From positions 1 through 26,947 of the forward strand of contig CALADF010000050.1 in NCBI GenBank assembly GCA_937890835.1: DNA of 26,947 nucleotides. Reading direction: 5' to 3'. The notes under the pieces were generated by a model that did not search any database, was not told the DNA's origin, and saw only the letters and a program-made list of their open reading frames with translations. Every line of letters starts with the position of its first letter. Position 1 is the first letter of the stretch. Shown here one piece after another: positions 8,396-16,133 of the stretch. The DNA comes from an uncultured bacterium. Its GTDB lineage: Bacteria; Actinomycetota; Coriobacteriia; Coriobacteriales; Eggerthellaceae. The position numbers and the translations under genes were made by a program.

Positions 8396-9541
8396 ATGTT
8401 CGCCTGCGAACTAATTCACGAGAACCCGAAGGTGTACCGGATCCAGGTTCCGTTTCCCAACGTGGTGACGAACGAGACGAATTGCTTCGTGGTCGTCGAC
8501 GGATCCGATGCGCTTGTGATCGACACGGGCGCGCCGGGGGCCGCTTCCGCGCGGGGGCTGACGGAGACGCTTCGGTCCATCGGCGTCGACTCGCAGGAGG
8601 TTCGCTATTTTCTCACGCACACGCACTACGACCATTCGGGGCTTTTGCCGTGCGTGGCACCGCGCGGTGCGACCGTGTACGTCAACGTGCGCGATTTCCC
8701 TTCCACCCAGCCGGGGTTCGGCGACGGCCTCGCCGAGTACGCATGCCGGCGCTTTCAAGAAGAAGGCATCACGGGCGCGGCGGCGTGCAGCGCAAGCGCC
8801 GCCATCGTGGTTTCGACCGAGCTCGATCTGACCGGTTACGCTCTCACCTTGGTGGACGAGGGCAGCGAGATACGCGTCGGGCGCCATGTGTTCAAGGTGA
8901 TCAGCACGCCCGGCCATACGGTCGGTCATATGGCGCTGTACGAGGAGCGCTCGGGCATCTGCTTCACGGGTGATCACGTGCTGTTCGTGATCACCCCCGG
9001 CCTCGCGCTGCGTTTCGGCGAGGGTAACGCGCTCACCTCCTACATCGACAGCTTGAAGAAGATATCCGCCCTGTCGTGCTCGCGGCTGTTCATCAGCCAT
9101 GGCGAGTGTCGCCTCGACTTCGAGGATCGCATCGAGCATTTGGTCGAGCATCACGAGCGGCGTTGCCTGAGTCTCGAGCAGATCATCGCCGAGGCCGATC
9201 CCGCGGCGCGCCGCCGCGGGCTTACCGGGCATGAGATCATCTGCAAAATCCCCTGGCGTATTCCCGCGCCGGTCGATGAGTGCGACGCGCTTCGCCGCTG
9301 GAGCGTGTACGTGCAGGGGATCGTCATGCTCGACCATCTCGTGCGCGCGGGGAGGATCGTGCGCGTGCGCGACGAGTTGCCCGCCCAGGTGGAGGGCGGT
9401 GTCGTCCTGGACGGCGGGGAGGTTGCCGACCTCTCGTCGGTCGATGCCGTCACGGGCCCGTCATTAAACGGGGCGGGTCGCCCCGCGTTCTTTGCGGCGG
9501 TCGAGCGTCCCCGGTTCGTCAATCGGTATCTGCTGAGTTAA
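8396..9541 (+). CDS. Metallo-beta-lactamase-fold hydrolase
   Basis: Protein of 381 residues with a complete binuclear metal site: THTHYDHSG (H75, H77, D79, H80), a GHTVGH histidine, FTGDHV with the bridging Asp, and the later ISHGE histidine. The last 110 or so residues form an extra helical part resembling the winged helix of LACTB2-like hydrolases. Substrate cannot be told; members include thioesterases, glyoxalase II-like enzymes and nucleases. The start is uncertain: ATG 8396 begins where similarity should start, and its nearest Shine-Dalgarno (GAGGAGA) is about 12 nt upstream. A GTG at 8375 would overlap that site and add seven residues. Confidence 0.85.
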   Translation: MFACELIHENPKVYRIQVPFPNVVTNETNCFVVVDGSDALVIDTGAPGAASARGLTETLRSIGVDSQEVRYFLTHTHYDHSGLLPCVAPRGATVYVNVRDFPSTQPGFGDGLAEYACRRFQEEGITGAAACSASAAIVVSTELDLTGYALTLVDEGSEIRVGRHVFKVISTPGHTVGHMALYEERSGICFTGDHVLFVITPGLALRFGEGNALTSYIDSLKKISALSCSRLFISHGECRLDFEDRIEHLVEHHERRCLSLEQIIAEADPAARRRGLTGHEIICKIPWRIPAPVDECDALRRWSVYVQGIVMLDHLVRAGRIVRVRDELPAQVEGGVVLDGGEVADLSSVDAVTGPSLNGAGRPAFFAAVERPRFVNRYLLS

Positions 9542-9740
9542 CGCTCTCTCGTTTGCGTTAAGATAGAGGCGGGGCTTGGCGGCCTCGTCGCTCTTCGCGT
9601 TTTCCTCCGTCGCCGCGACCGCTCGTGCGTCGCGGAGGGGGTGCGGGTCGGGTGGGCGCGATGCCCTCCGCCGTGCGGCGATGCGCGAAATCGCGCGGAC
9701 GAGCGGTCTTCCCGGCAGACGTCGATTATGGGAGGTTCTC

Positions 9741-10211
9741 ATGTATAAGAAGATCTTGGTTCCCTACGATAAGTCCGAACCCGCGCGTCATGCTCTCGAG
9801 CAGGCGCTTGAGCTGGTGAAAGACGTTGATGGCGCGGAAGTGACCGTTCTCAACGTCGTCGATTGGCGCGATTACAACGCTGAAACCTTCAAGATTGCCT
9901 CGAGGATGTCGGGCGTTTTGGGCGATGCCTACGATTCGACGGCCATAGCCAGCGTCGGCGAGGAGGCCGCACGCGAGGCTTCCGAGAGGATCGCCGAGGA
10001 CATCGCCGATCTCGTCTCGGACGAGGTGTCGGTGAGCATCGCCATCGTCAACGGATCGGCTCACGACGCCATCACCGCCTACGCCGACGAGGGCGACTAC
10101 GATTGCATCGTCATGGGGCATCGCGGGCTCGGCGCGGTGCGCGGGATGATCGGCTCGGTGTGCTATTCGGTGCTGCACAAGACGGGCATGCCGGTGCTCA
10201 TCGTGAAGTAG
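9741..10211 (+). CDS. Universal stress protein (UspA family)
   Basis: 156-residue single-domain Usp, a cytoplasmic nucleotide-binding stress protein. It opens with KKILVPYDKSE and ends PVLIVK, as the family does. It carries the ATP-binding G-2X-G-9X-G-S motif as GHRGLGAVRGMIGS, so it probably belongs to the ATP-binding subgroup. ATG at 9741 is fixed by GGGAGG five nt upstream. The 199 nt before it contain no other gene, suggesting its own promoter. It is followed by a strong terminator and is convergent with the next gene. Confidence 0.93.
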   Translation: MYKKILVPYDKSEPARHALEQALELVKDVDGAEVTVLNVVDWRDYNAETFKIASRMSGVLGDAYDSTAIASVGEEAAREASERIAEDIADLVSDEVSVSIAIVNGSAHDAITAYADEGDYDCIVMGHRGLGAVRGMIGSVCYSVLHKTGMPVLIVK

Positions 10212-10225
10212 CGGCCGGCTTGCGA

Positions 10226-10275
10226 CGCGCCGTCCCGAGCCTCTCTTGGAGGCGGGGCGGCGCGTTCGTTTTTTC
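10226..10275. terminator. Terminator between convergent genes
   Basis: A long GC stem (CGCGCCGTCCC ... GGGCGGCGCG, with one unpaired base and an inner CCTC/GAGG part) is followed on plus by TTCGTTTTTT. It ends transcription of the universal stress gene and may also serve the convergent membrane-protein gene, whose stop is at 10284. Confidence 0.8.
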
Positions 10276-10283
10276 TCGGATGG

Positions 10284-10895
10284 CTAGTTGCTGAAGATGG
10301 CCATCCACGGCATGGCGTAGCGCTGGGCGATGGCGACGATGCGCGGGCCGTAGACGGGCTCGATGTGGTTGGCGTAGACCAGCTTGACGGCAGGCGCGAC
10401 GATGAGGAAGTTGACCGTAAGCGCGGCAAGCGCCGTGACGGGCAGGGTCTGAACGAGCTCGGCGAAATAGCCGTGCGGGCCGTTGAGCAGCATGGTGACG
10501 ACGGAGCCCATGATGATCGCCATCACCGCGACGTTGAGGAGCGTCATGGCGACGTTGCGCCCGGCCCCTTCGAACTTCGGAAGAACGAACCGGCCCGCGA
10601 TGGCGCCGACCACTTTGTCGCCGATGAAAACGCGCACGAGAAACGCCAGGCAGAAGACCAGCGGATACATCCAGTGCGCTGTGGAGAAGAAGCTCAAACC
10701 GGAATGAAGAACGCCGTTGATGGTGGCCATGAACGTCACCATGCCCCCGACCATGAGCAGTTGGAAGATGAACTTCTCAGCGGGGTTTTGCGGAACGGGG
10801 ACCGCCCCTTTGAGGCAGTCGATGTAAGAGTAGAGAGTGCGGTCGGCGTGTTCCGAATCTGCTGCGTGTACGGCGTTCATAGAAGTGTTCTGCAT
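10284..10895 (-). CDS. Small membrane protein with two DUF2798-like halves
   Basis: 203-residue protein of unknown function with a soluble N-terminus of about 40 residues and four predicted membrane spans in two similar halves. Each half has a span rich in Met/Gly (LLMVGGMVTFM in the first, VMAIIMGSVVTM in the second), a short loop, and a second span ending in a basic/Pro segment (RFVLP, NHIEP). This resembles DUF2798 proteins, usually one such unit. The start is unsettled: ATG 10895 directly abuts AAAGGA and ATG 10880 lies 15 nt beyond it; neither spacing is ideal. The frame stays open far upstream (to 11465), but that part is Arg/Pro-rich and looks non-coding. Confidence 0.75.
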   Translation of the reverse strand: MQNTSMNAVHAADSEHADRTLYSYIDCLKGAVPVPQNPAEKFIFQLLMVGGMVTFMATINGVLHSGLSFFSTAHWMYPLVFCLAFLVRVFIGDKVVGAIAGRFVLPKFEGAGRNVAMTLLNVAVMAIIMGSVVTMLLNGPHGYFAELVQTLPVTALAALTVNFLIVAPAVKLVYANHIEPVYGPRIVAIAQRYAMPWMAIFSN

Positions 10896-11131
10896 TCCTT
10901 TCCCAGGTTTAAAAAAACGAATATGGTGCGGTGCGCTTTCGGCGCGAAGGGCTACGGCGTGGGGCCTGGCCCGCCGACGCGTTACGGGCGTCGGCTCGGC
11001 TGCTTGCGTTGCGAACAGAGGTACGACGGCGCGCTGCGCTCTCGGCGTAACGGCGCGCCCCGCGAACGCTGACCCGGCCGCTTGCGTTGGGGCGTAGGTT
11101 CGAGAAGGGTCTCGTTTGCCTGCCGATCCGA

Positions 11132-11164
11132 GGGCGCGGCCGTTATGGAGGGCCGGCCGCGCCC
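11132..11164. repeat. Perfect 11-bp inverted repeat
   Basis: GGGCGCGGCCG (11132-11142) pairs with CGGCCGCGCCC (11154-11164) around an 11-nt loop. An outer CCGATC / GATCGG pair (11123-11128, 11173-11178) extends the symmetry. There is no T-run, so a simple terminator is unlikely. Confidence 0.6.
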
Positions 11165-11297
11165 TGGCGGCTGATCGGTGGGGGATAGCTGTCCACCTCG
11201 GTAAAAGCTTGCTTCGCGGCACGAAACCGGGAGTTCGCGATAGGATGCGCCGCCGTTCGAGCGTGCTTGGCCTTTTTCTAGCGCCAAGACTCGGTAT

Positions 11298-11400
11298 GCG
11301 TCGCTTCGCGTCTGCGTTCGCACGTGCCACGCGTCGTTTTTCGCGCCTGCGGGCACATGCACCGCGCGTCGTTTTTCGCGTCTGCGTTCGCACGTGCCGC
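11298..11400. repeat. Three-copy tandem repeat, about 35 bp per unit
   Basis: Units at 11298-11330, 11331-11365 and 11366-11400 share GCGTCGTTTTTCGCG, then TCTGCG or CCTGCG, then TTCGCACGTGCC or GGGCACATGCACC. Units 1 and 3 are nearly identical apart from a 2-bp gap; the middle copy has diverged. The unit length is not a multiple of three, so it does not encode a peptide repeat. Confidence 0.75.
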
Positions 11401-11465
11401 GTGCCGGATCGCGATTCGCCGCTCGATCCGAGGCGCATCCGCGTTTGTTCGCCTGCTCTGGTCAT

Positions 11466-11495
11466 ATTATAAGGAAACTTACTATATATTCACCA
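11466..11495 (-). promoter_or_regulatory. Possible minus-strand promoter in the AT-rich island
   Basis: On minus, a perfect TATAAT (11466-11471) follows AT-rich sequence. A TTGGTG -35-like hexamer lies 19 bp upstream, which is longer than ideal. If real it would give the membrane-protein gene a leader of roughly 570 nt. Confidence 0.3.
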
Positions 11496-11797
11496 AGAGA
11501 GCACAGTTTTCGTAGGCGAACGGTGCATATGGCGGGCAGGGATGGCGAGATGTCTCCGAGGTGGCTGCGCGCGGTTTCGGGGACGGCGATTCCCGAAAAA
11601 CGACGACTTGTATCGCAGAGGGGGCCGTCCGCGTCGCCTTCCTTCTCTTCGACGGTGGGAAGCCGTCCTGCTTGTCGGCGTTTCACCTGGTCGCGAGCAT
11701 CGATGCAGCGTGGGCGCGCGCTCATGGCGAGCGCGAGCGGATACATTTCGTCGAAAAGCGGGAATCTGACGGCGTTATATTGCGCGCGGGAACGAAA

Positions 11798-11820
11798 CAG
11801 GCCGCCCGGTGGGCGGCCTG
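11798..11820 (-). terminator. Hairpin terminator after tRNA-Thr
   Basis: A perfect 10-bp stem CAGGCCGCCC / GGGCGGCCTG with a 3-nt loop lies 9 nt beyond the encoded CCA end. On minus it is followed by TTTCGTT. Its place right after a single tRNA gene supports a terminator role. Confidence 0.7.
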
Positions 11821-11829
11821 CGAAATTCG

Positions 11830-11905
11830 TGGAGCCAACGAGCGGATTCGAACCGCTGACCTACGCATTACGAGTGCGTTGCTCTACCAGCTGAGCCACG
11901 TTGGC
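11830..11905 (-). tRNA. tRNA-Thr (anticodon CGT)
   Basis: On minus the 76 nt fold as a full cloverleaf: acceptor GCCAACG / CGTTGGC, D arm GCTC..GAGC, anticodon stem ACGCA / TGCGT around loop CTCGTAA giving anticodon CGT (reads ACG), and T arm AGCGG-TTCGAAT-CCGCT. The 3' CCA is encoded in the DNA. It is a single gene with its own promoter and terminator. Confidence 0.97.
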
Positions 11906-11910
11906 AAACG

Positions 11911-11925
11911 GCTTCTTTAAGAAGC
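11911..11925. repeat. 15-nt palindrome at the tRNA-Thr transcription start
   Basis: GCTTCTT-T-AAGAAGC is a perfect 7-bp inverted repeat between the -10 box and the mature tRNA 5' end, close to the expected +1. It could be a small leader hairpin or a binding site. Confidence 0.5.
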
Positions 11926-11933
11926 GAGGTCAA

Positions 11934-11962
11934 ATTATAGCCAAGATCAAGTTTCCTGGCAA
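11934..11962 (-). promoter_or_regulatory. Sigma-70-type promoter of tRNA-Thr
   Basis: On minus: TTGCCA (11957-11962), exactly 17 bp spacer, then perfect TATAAT (11934-11939), placing +1 about 20 nt before the tRNA. Eleven of twelve hexamer bases match consensus, making it the best promoter I see in the window. Confidence 0.8.
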
Positions 11963-12143
11963 GCTGACGCTTTCGTCGATATGTGCGTTTTTCGTGGTGG
12001 CGGTGTGTGCTCGACGCCGCTCTCGTCTCTTTCGACACGGGTCCGAAGCAGAGGGGGGCGTGCGCGAGGGAGCCGTGTCGTCCGTCCCGCATCGTCCGAC
12101 GCGCCGCAGCATGGATGGGCGACGGCGGGCGATGCGTCCCTCC

Positions 12144-13421
12144 TTAGCCGAGGGGCGGGAACCTCACGACAAGATAAACCGCCGCGATGGCGACGCTCAT
12201 CAGCATAAGGGGGAATCCCACCTTCAGGAACTGGACGAACGTGATCTCGTGGCCGTTCTTCTTGCTGATGTCGGAGAGCACCACGTTGGCGCTCGCTCCG
12301 ATGATGGATCCGTTGCCGCCGAGGCACGCGCCAAGGGACACCGCCCACCAAAGCGGCATGACGTCCATGCCCGAGGCCTCCATGGAAAGGAGGATGGGAA
12401 TCATCGTGGCCACGAAGGGGATGTTGTCGAGGAAGCTCGACACGATAGCCGACGCGAACACCAGCACGAGCATGGTGACGAACACGTTGCCTCCGGTCGC
12501 GTTCACCAGCGCATGGGCCACCATGTCGATGACGCCCGTTTCCGTCATGGCCCCCACGATGACGAACAGACCGGCGAAAAACGCCAGCGTGGTCCATTCG
12601 ACCTGGGAAAGCGCATGCTCGATGGAGGTTCCCGATATCAGGAGGATCACGCCCGCCGCGCCCAGCGCGATGATGGAGGATTCCACGCCGAGGGATCCGT
12701 GCAGCATGAAGCCGGCGACGACCAGGGCCACCATAACCACCGAGATCTTCAGCAGGCGCCTATCTTTTATATAGTCGGACGGAGAGAGGGCGAGCACCGC
12801 ATCGATTTCCGCCTGTCCGACGCTCATTTTCCGTCCGTAGAGGAAGCGGAACGCGACGATGAGCGCGATGAGGATGATCACCACGGCAGGGGCGTCGTAG
12901 ACGATGAAGTCGGCGAAGGTGAAGCCCGCCGCCGAGCCGATCATGATGTTGGGCGGGTCTCCGATGAGGGTGGCCGTGCCGCCGATGTTCGACGCCATGA
13001 TCTCCGCGATGAAAAAGGGCACGGGGCTTATCTTGAGCAGCGAGCACAGCGTCAGCGTCACCGGGCCGATGAGCAGAACGGTCGTGACGTTATCGAGAAA
13101 CGCCGATAAGACGGCGGTCAGCAGGATGAACAAGACCATGATCTTCCAGGGATCGCCCTTTGCCAGGTGGGCGCATTTCACGGCGAGGCATTCGAAGACG
13201 CCCGAAAGCTTCACCACCGCGACGAACAGCATCATTCCAAGAAGCACGCCGAGCGTGTTGAAGTCGAGGTGCCCCATGGCCACGTCGAAGGGGATGACCT
13301 GCAGCGCCATGAGCACCACGGCGCCGACGAGCGCGACCAGCGTGCGGTGGATTTTCTCGGAGACGATGAGGGCGAGTGCGACGACGAATACGACGATGGA
13401 AATGATCTGACTTGCGTCCAA
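12144..13421 (-). CDS. ArsB/NhaD/SLC13-type ion transporter
   Basis: Polytopic inner-membrane protein of 425 residues with about ten to twelve spans in two inverted halves. Each half has the ion-transporter superfamily hairpin signature: SAFLDNVTTVLL with ASNIGGTATLIGDPPN in the first, and SSFLDNIPFVATM with ACLGGNGSIIGASANV in the second. Family members move arsenite, citrate, dicarboxylates or Na+/H+; the sequence does not say which. No arsenic-resistance or citrate genes lie beside it. The start is TTG at 13421, supported by GAGGAG five nt upstream. It is transcribed away from the MurT-GatD gene and no clear terminator follows. Confidence 0.88.
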   Translation of the reverse strand: MDASQIISIVVFVVALALIVSEKIHRTLVALVGAVVLMALQVIPFDVAMGHLDFNTLGVLLGMMLFVAVVKLSGVFECLAVKCAHLAKGDPWKIMVLFILLTAVLSAFLDNVTTVLLIGPVTLTLCSLLKISPVPFFIAEIMASNIGGTATLIGDPPNIMIGSAAGFTFADFIVYDAPAVVIILIALIVAFRFLYGRKMSVGQAEIDAVLALSPSDYIKDRRLLKISVVMVALVVAGFMLHGSLGVESSIIALGAAGVILLISGTSIEHALSQVEWTTLAFFAGLFVIVGAMTETGVIDMVAHALVNATGGNVFVTMLVLVFASAIVSSFLDNIPFVATMIPILLSMEASGMDVMPLWWAVSLGACLGGNGSIIGASANVVLSDISKKNGHEITFVQFLKVGFPLMLMSVAIAAVYLVVRFPPLG

Positions 13422-13601
13422 AGAGGCTCCTCTCGCAAGCGCCTTTTCGGCAGAATGCGCAAGGGGCGGGCTCTTCAGGGCTCGGTTCGTCGCGTGCGCC
13501 GCAGTTCGGCCATGCTCGCGCGACGTTCAATCCGCATGTTGTCGTGACGCGTGTCTGTTTTGAATGTTGAGTGATTATAAACCGTCCCCCGGGCGCAAGG
13601 T

Positions 13602-13607
13602 TATACT
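13602..13607 (+). promoter_or_regulatory. Possible -10 box for the MurT-GatD gene
   Basis: TATACT lies 38 nt before the start codon in the intergenic region. No good -35 is found 16-18 bp upstream, so support is limited to the -10. Confidence 0.3.
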
Positions 13608-13645
13608 AATCGCCGTCTGTACGTTTTCTTCCGTTAGGAGCACGC

Positions 13646-15943
13646 ATGGGTTTGCGTTTCGGTCTTGCCAAGATGATCGGCGCCACGTTGACGTGGGGTT
13701 TGAGGAGCGTTTGCCATCGTCCGGCCGCGAACACCCCGGGCAAGATAGCGCTGTACGCCGACCCTGCGCTCATATCGGATCTGGCCCCGCGGTTGCGTCG
13801 CGGGTCGGTCGTCGTGGTGGGCACCAACGGAAAGACCACGGTGACGAATCTTCTCGCCGACGTCGTGGAGCGTTCGGGGCAGAGCGTGGTGTGCAATCGA
13901 ACCGGCGCCAACCTCGACTCGGGCGTCGCGACGGCGCTGCTGCAAAGCAAGGGCGCCGATTGGGGCGTCTTCGAGAGCGACGAGCTGTGGATGGCGAAGA
14001 TCCTGCCCCATCTGCAATCCAACTACGTGGTGCTTTTGAACCTCTTCCGCGACCAGCTCGACCGCTGCGGCGAGATCGACCGCATCCAGGACAGCATCGT
14101 GGCTACGTTGGGGAAATCGCCCAAGACGGTTCTGGTGTACAACGCCGACGACCCGCTTTGCGCGATGATCGCCGAACGCGCCGCTGCGTTACCCGGGCGT
14201 GGGACGACGCCCTCCGTTCCTTTCGGCGTGGCCGAGAGCATGGATCTCGCGCAGAACGCGGTCGCCGACGCCACCGTGTGCCAGCGTTGCTCCTCGATGT
14301 TCGAGTACGGCTTCCGTCAGTACGGCCAGCTCGGAGAATACCGCTGCCCGAACTGCGGCTTCGCGCGTCCCGAGCTCGAGTTCTCCGCCGAGGACGTCGA
14401 ACTCGGCGCGCGCGGCCTGAAGTTCGCGGCGGTGGATCGCCGAGCGAGCTCGGACGTGGCCGGAGATGCGGGTGCTGCGTGGTCGTGCGACGTGCGCGCC
14501 TCGTTCAGCGGCGCTTACATGGTCTACAACCTGCTGGCGGTGGCGACCGCGGCCAGCCTTCTCGGCTGCGCCCCCGATGACGTCGCGGAGGCTATCGACG
14601 CGTTCGACCCGAAGAACGGGCGCTTGCAGGATTACGAGATCGAAGGTCATCGGGTGCTTCTGAACCTGGCGAAGAACCCGACCGGCTTCAACCAGAACCT
14701 GAGGATCGTCGCGCAGGACACGGGTCCGAAGGCCGTGGCGTTCTTCGTGAACGACAAGGAGGGCGACGGCCGCGACGTGTCGTGGATCTGGGACATCGAT
14801 TTCGAAGAGCTTGCCTCCCAGCGTGATTGCATCGTGTTCGTCGGCGGCGAGCGCCGCAATGACCTGCAGGTTCGTCTGAAGTACGCGGGCGTTGACGCGC
14901 GGTTGATCGGCGGAGTGGATGAGGTGTTCGCGGCTCTTTCCGCCGGCGTGGGGCTTCCCGCCGACGCCGGCGTGTACGCTATCGCGAACTACACGGCGCT
15001 TCCGGTGGTCCACGCGGCGCTGAACGAGGCGGCGAAGCGCGCGGCCGCGGGAGAGGGCGGCTCGCGCGAGGACGCACCCGCCTCCGGCGACCGTGTTGCG
15101 GCCTCCGCGCCCGCAGCTGCCGCTCCGACGCCCACGGCTGTCGACGGTGCAACCTCCGCCTCGGCGCCTGCGATCGCTGACGAACAGGATCCGACCCTCG
15201 TCATCGCGCACATGTTCCCCGATCTGCTGAACCTCTACGGCGACGGAGGCAACGTTCGCGCGCTTGAGCAACGTTGCCGGTGGCGCGGCATCCCGGTTGA
15301 GGTGCGTCGCGTCGAGCACGGCCAGACGATCGATCTGTCCGAGGTCGACCTGGTGTTTCTCGGCGGCGGCCCCGATCGCGAGCAGAAGCTCGCATCCTCG
15401 CAGCTCATGCGCATGCGCGACGACATCGTGCGCTTCGTCGAGGAAGACGGCGCGCTTCTCGCCATCTGCGGCGGGTATCAGATCCTCGGCAAGACGTGGC
15501 TGCTCGGGGAAGAGGAGGTCGAAGGTCTGGGGGTTCTCGATATCGAGACGCATCGTCCCGGCACATCGGCTGACCGCTTGATCGGCAACGTGGTGCTCGA
15601 CTCGACGGTGGCGAGCCGTCCTGTGGTGGGGTATGAGAACCATGCGGGTCGAACGTACCTCTCCGCCGGCATGAAGGCGCTCGGCTCGGTGAGGGCGGGC
15701 AAGGGCAACAACGGCGAGGATGGGGTCGACGGCGCGCTGCACCGCAACGTGGTGGCGACGTATTTGCACGGCCCGCTTCTTCCCAAGAACCCCGAGGTGG
15801 CAGATTACCTTATCCGCGCGGCGCTCAAGCGTCGATCCGCGCGGACGGGCGTGTCGGCTTGCGAGCTCGCGCCGCTCGACGATGCCGTGGAGATCGCCGC
15901 GAACGAGTACGTGGTCGCGCGCTTCGCTCCGTCGGCTCGGTAG
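13646..15943 (+). CDS. Fused MurT-GatD: lipid II isoglutaminyl synthase in one polypeptide
   Basis: 765 residues carrying both parts of the enzyme that amidates D-glutamate in the lipid II stem peptide. MurT (1 to about 460): Mur-ligase P-loop GTNGKTT (59-65), a four-cysteine zinc ribbon CQRC...CPNC (about 212-238), and a DUF1727 C-terminal domain with FFVNDKEGDGRDVSW and IANYTALP. An Ala/Pro/Ser linker of about 50 residues (470-515) follows. GatD (about 518-765) is a class I glutamine amidotransferase: DLLNLYGDGGN, LGGGPDRE, nucleophile C608 in AICGGYQ and H708 in YLHGP. In staphylococci, streptococci and mycobacteria these are separate adjacent proteins. ATG 13646 has TAGGAG five nt upstream. 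It is divergent from the transporter and followed by an LCP gene, another wall function. Confidence 0.93.
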   Translation: MGLRFGLAKMIGATLTWGLRSVCHRPAANTPGKIALYADPALISDLAPRLRRGSVVVVGTNGKTTVTNLLADVVERSGQSVVCNRTGANLDSGVATALLQSKGADWGVFESDELWMAKILPHLQSNYVVLLNLFRDQLDRCGEIDRIQDSIVATLGKSPKTVLVYNADDPLCAMIAERAAALPGRGTTPSVPFGVAESMDLAQNAVADATVCQRCSSMFEYGFRQYGQLGEYRCPNCGFARPELEFSAEDVELGARGLKFAAVDRRASSDVAGDAGAAWSCDVRASFSGAYMVYNLLAVATAASLLGCAPDDVAEAIDAFDPKNGRLQDYEIEGHRVLLNLAKNPTGFNQNLRIVAQDTGPKAVAFFVNDKEGDGRDVSWIWDIDFEELASQRDCIVFVGGERRNDLQVRLKYAGVDARLIGGVDEVFAALSAGVGLPADAGVYAIANYTALPVVHAALNEAAKRAAAGEGGSREDAPASGDRVAASAPAAAAPTPTAVDGATSASAPAIADEQDPTLVIAHMFPDLLNLYGDGGNVRALEQRCRWRGIPVEVRRVEHGQTIDLSEVDLVFLGGGPDREQKLASSQLMRMRDDIVRFVEEDGALLAICGGYQILGKTWLLGEEEVEGLGVLDIETHRPGTSADRLIGNVVLDSTVASRPVVGYENHAGRTYLSAGMKALGSVRAGKGNNGEDGVDGALHRNVVATYLHGPLLPKNPEVADYLIRAALKRRSARTGVSACELAPLDDAVEIAANEYVVARFAPSAR

Positions 15944-16091
15944 CGAAACCCCGCGTGTGATCTGCCCCTGTCATGGCGAATTTGTGGATCAACCTCACGC
16001 GTCCTATGGCTTTTGTCCGGTTGATTTGCTGTTTTGTTGCCGGATCGTGGTTCTCTATATCAAAATGGAACTTCCTTTAGACTATTCGAAG

Positions 16092-16107
16092 AGCGTCTGA
16101 CGACGCT
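16092..16107 (+). promoter_or_regulatory. Small hairpin before the LCP ribosome site
   Basis: AGCGTC-TGAC-GACGCT is a perfect 6-bp stem with a tetraloop ending 10 nt before the AGGAG of the LCP gene. The 190-nt gap before the gene also holds weak promoter-like hexamers (TTGTTG 16034, TATATC 16056). Whether the hairpin influences translation is unknown. Confidence 0.3.
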
Positions 16108-16133
16108 ATCTGAGAACAGGAGCCGTTGGCTAA

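Larger units (their letters stand above)
10896..11797. other. Long stretch without a credible gene
   Basis: About 900 nt with open frames on both strands whose translations are Arg/Ala/Pro-rich and lack recognisable motifs. It contains an inverted repeat (11132-11164), a three-unit 35-bp tandem repeat (11298-11400) and an AT-rich island (about 11460-11515) that stands out from the GC-rich surroundings. It may be the long leader of the membrane-protein gene, a dispersed intergenic element, or decayed sequence. Confidence 0.5.

Noticed and set aside
11298..11400. Possible CRISPR array
   Set aside because: The units are contiguous with no unique spacers and no cas genes are nearby.
10896..11465. 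Minus-strand frame extending the DUF2798-like protein by about 190 residues
   Set aside because: The extension is Arg/Pro/Ala-rich, crosses the tandem and inverted repeats, and lacks a ribosome site at its start.
11830..11905. Possible attachment site of an integrated element at the tRNA 3' end
   Set aside because: No integrase gene and no repeated copy of the tRNA 3' end is found in the window.
11561..11920. 119-codon plus-strand frame ending in a peptide resembling ERIRTADLRITSALLYQL
   Set aside because: Its end is translated from the antisense of tRNA-Thr, a well-known spurious protein; the rest has no recognisable motifs.
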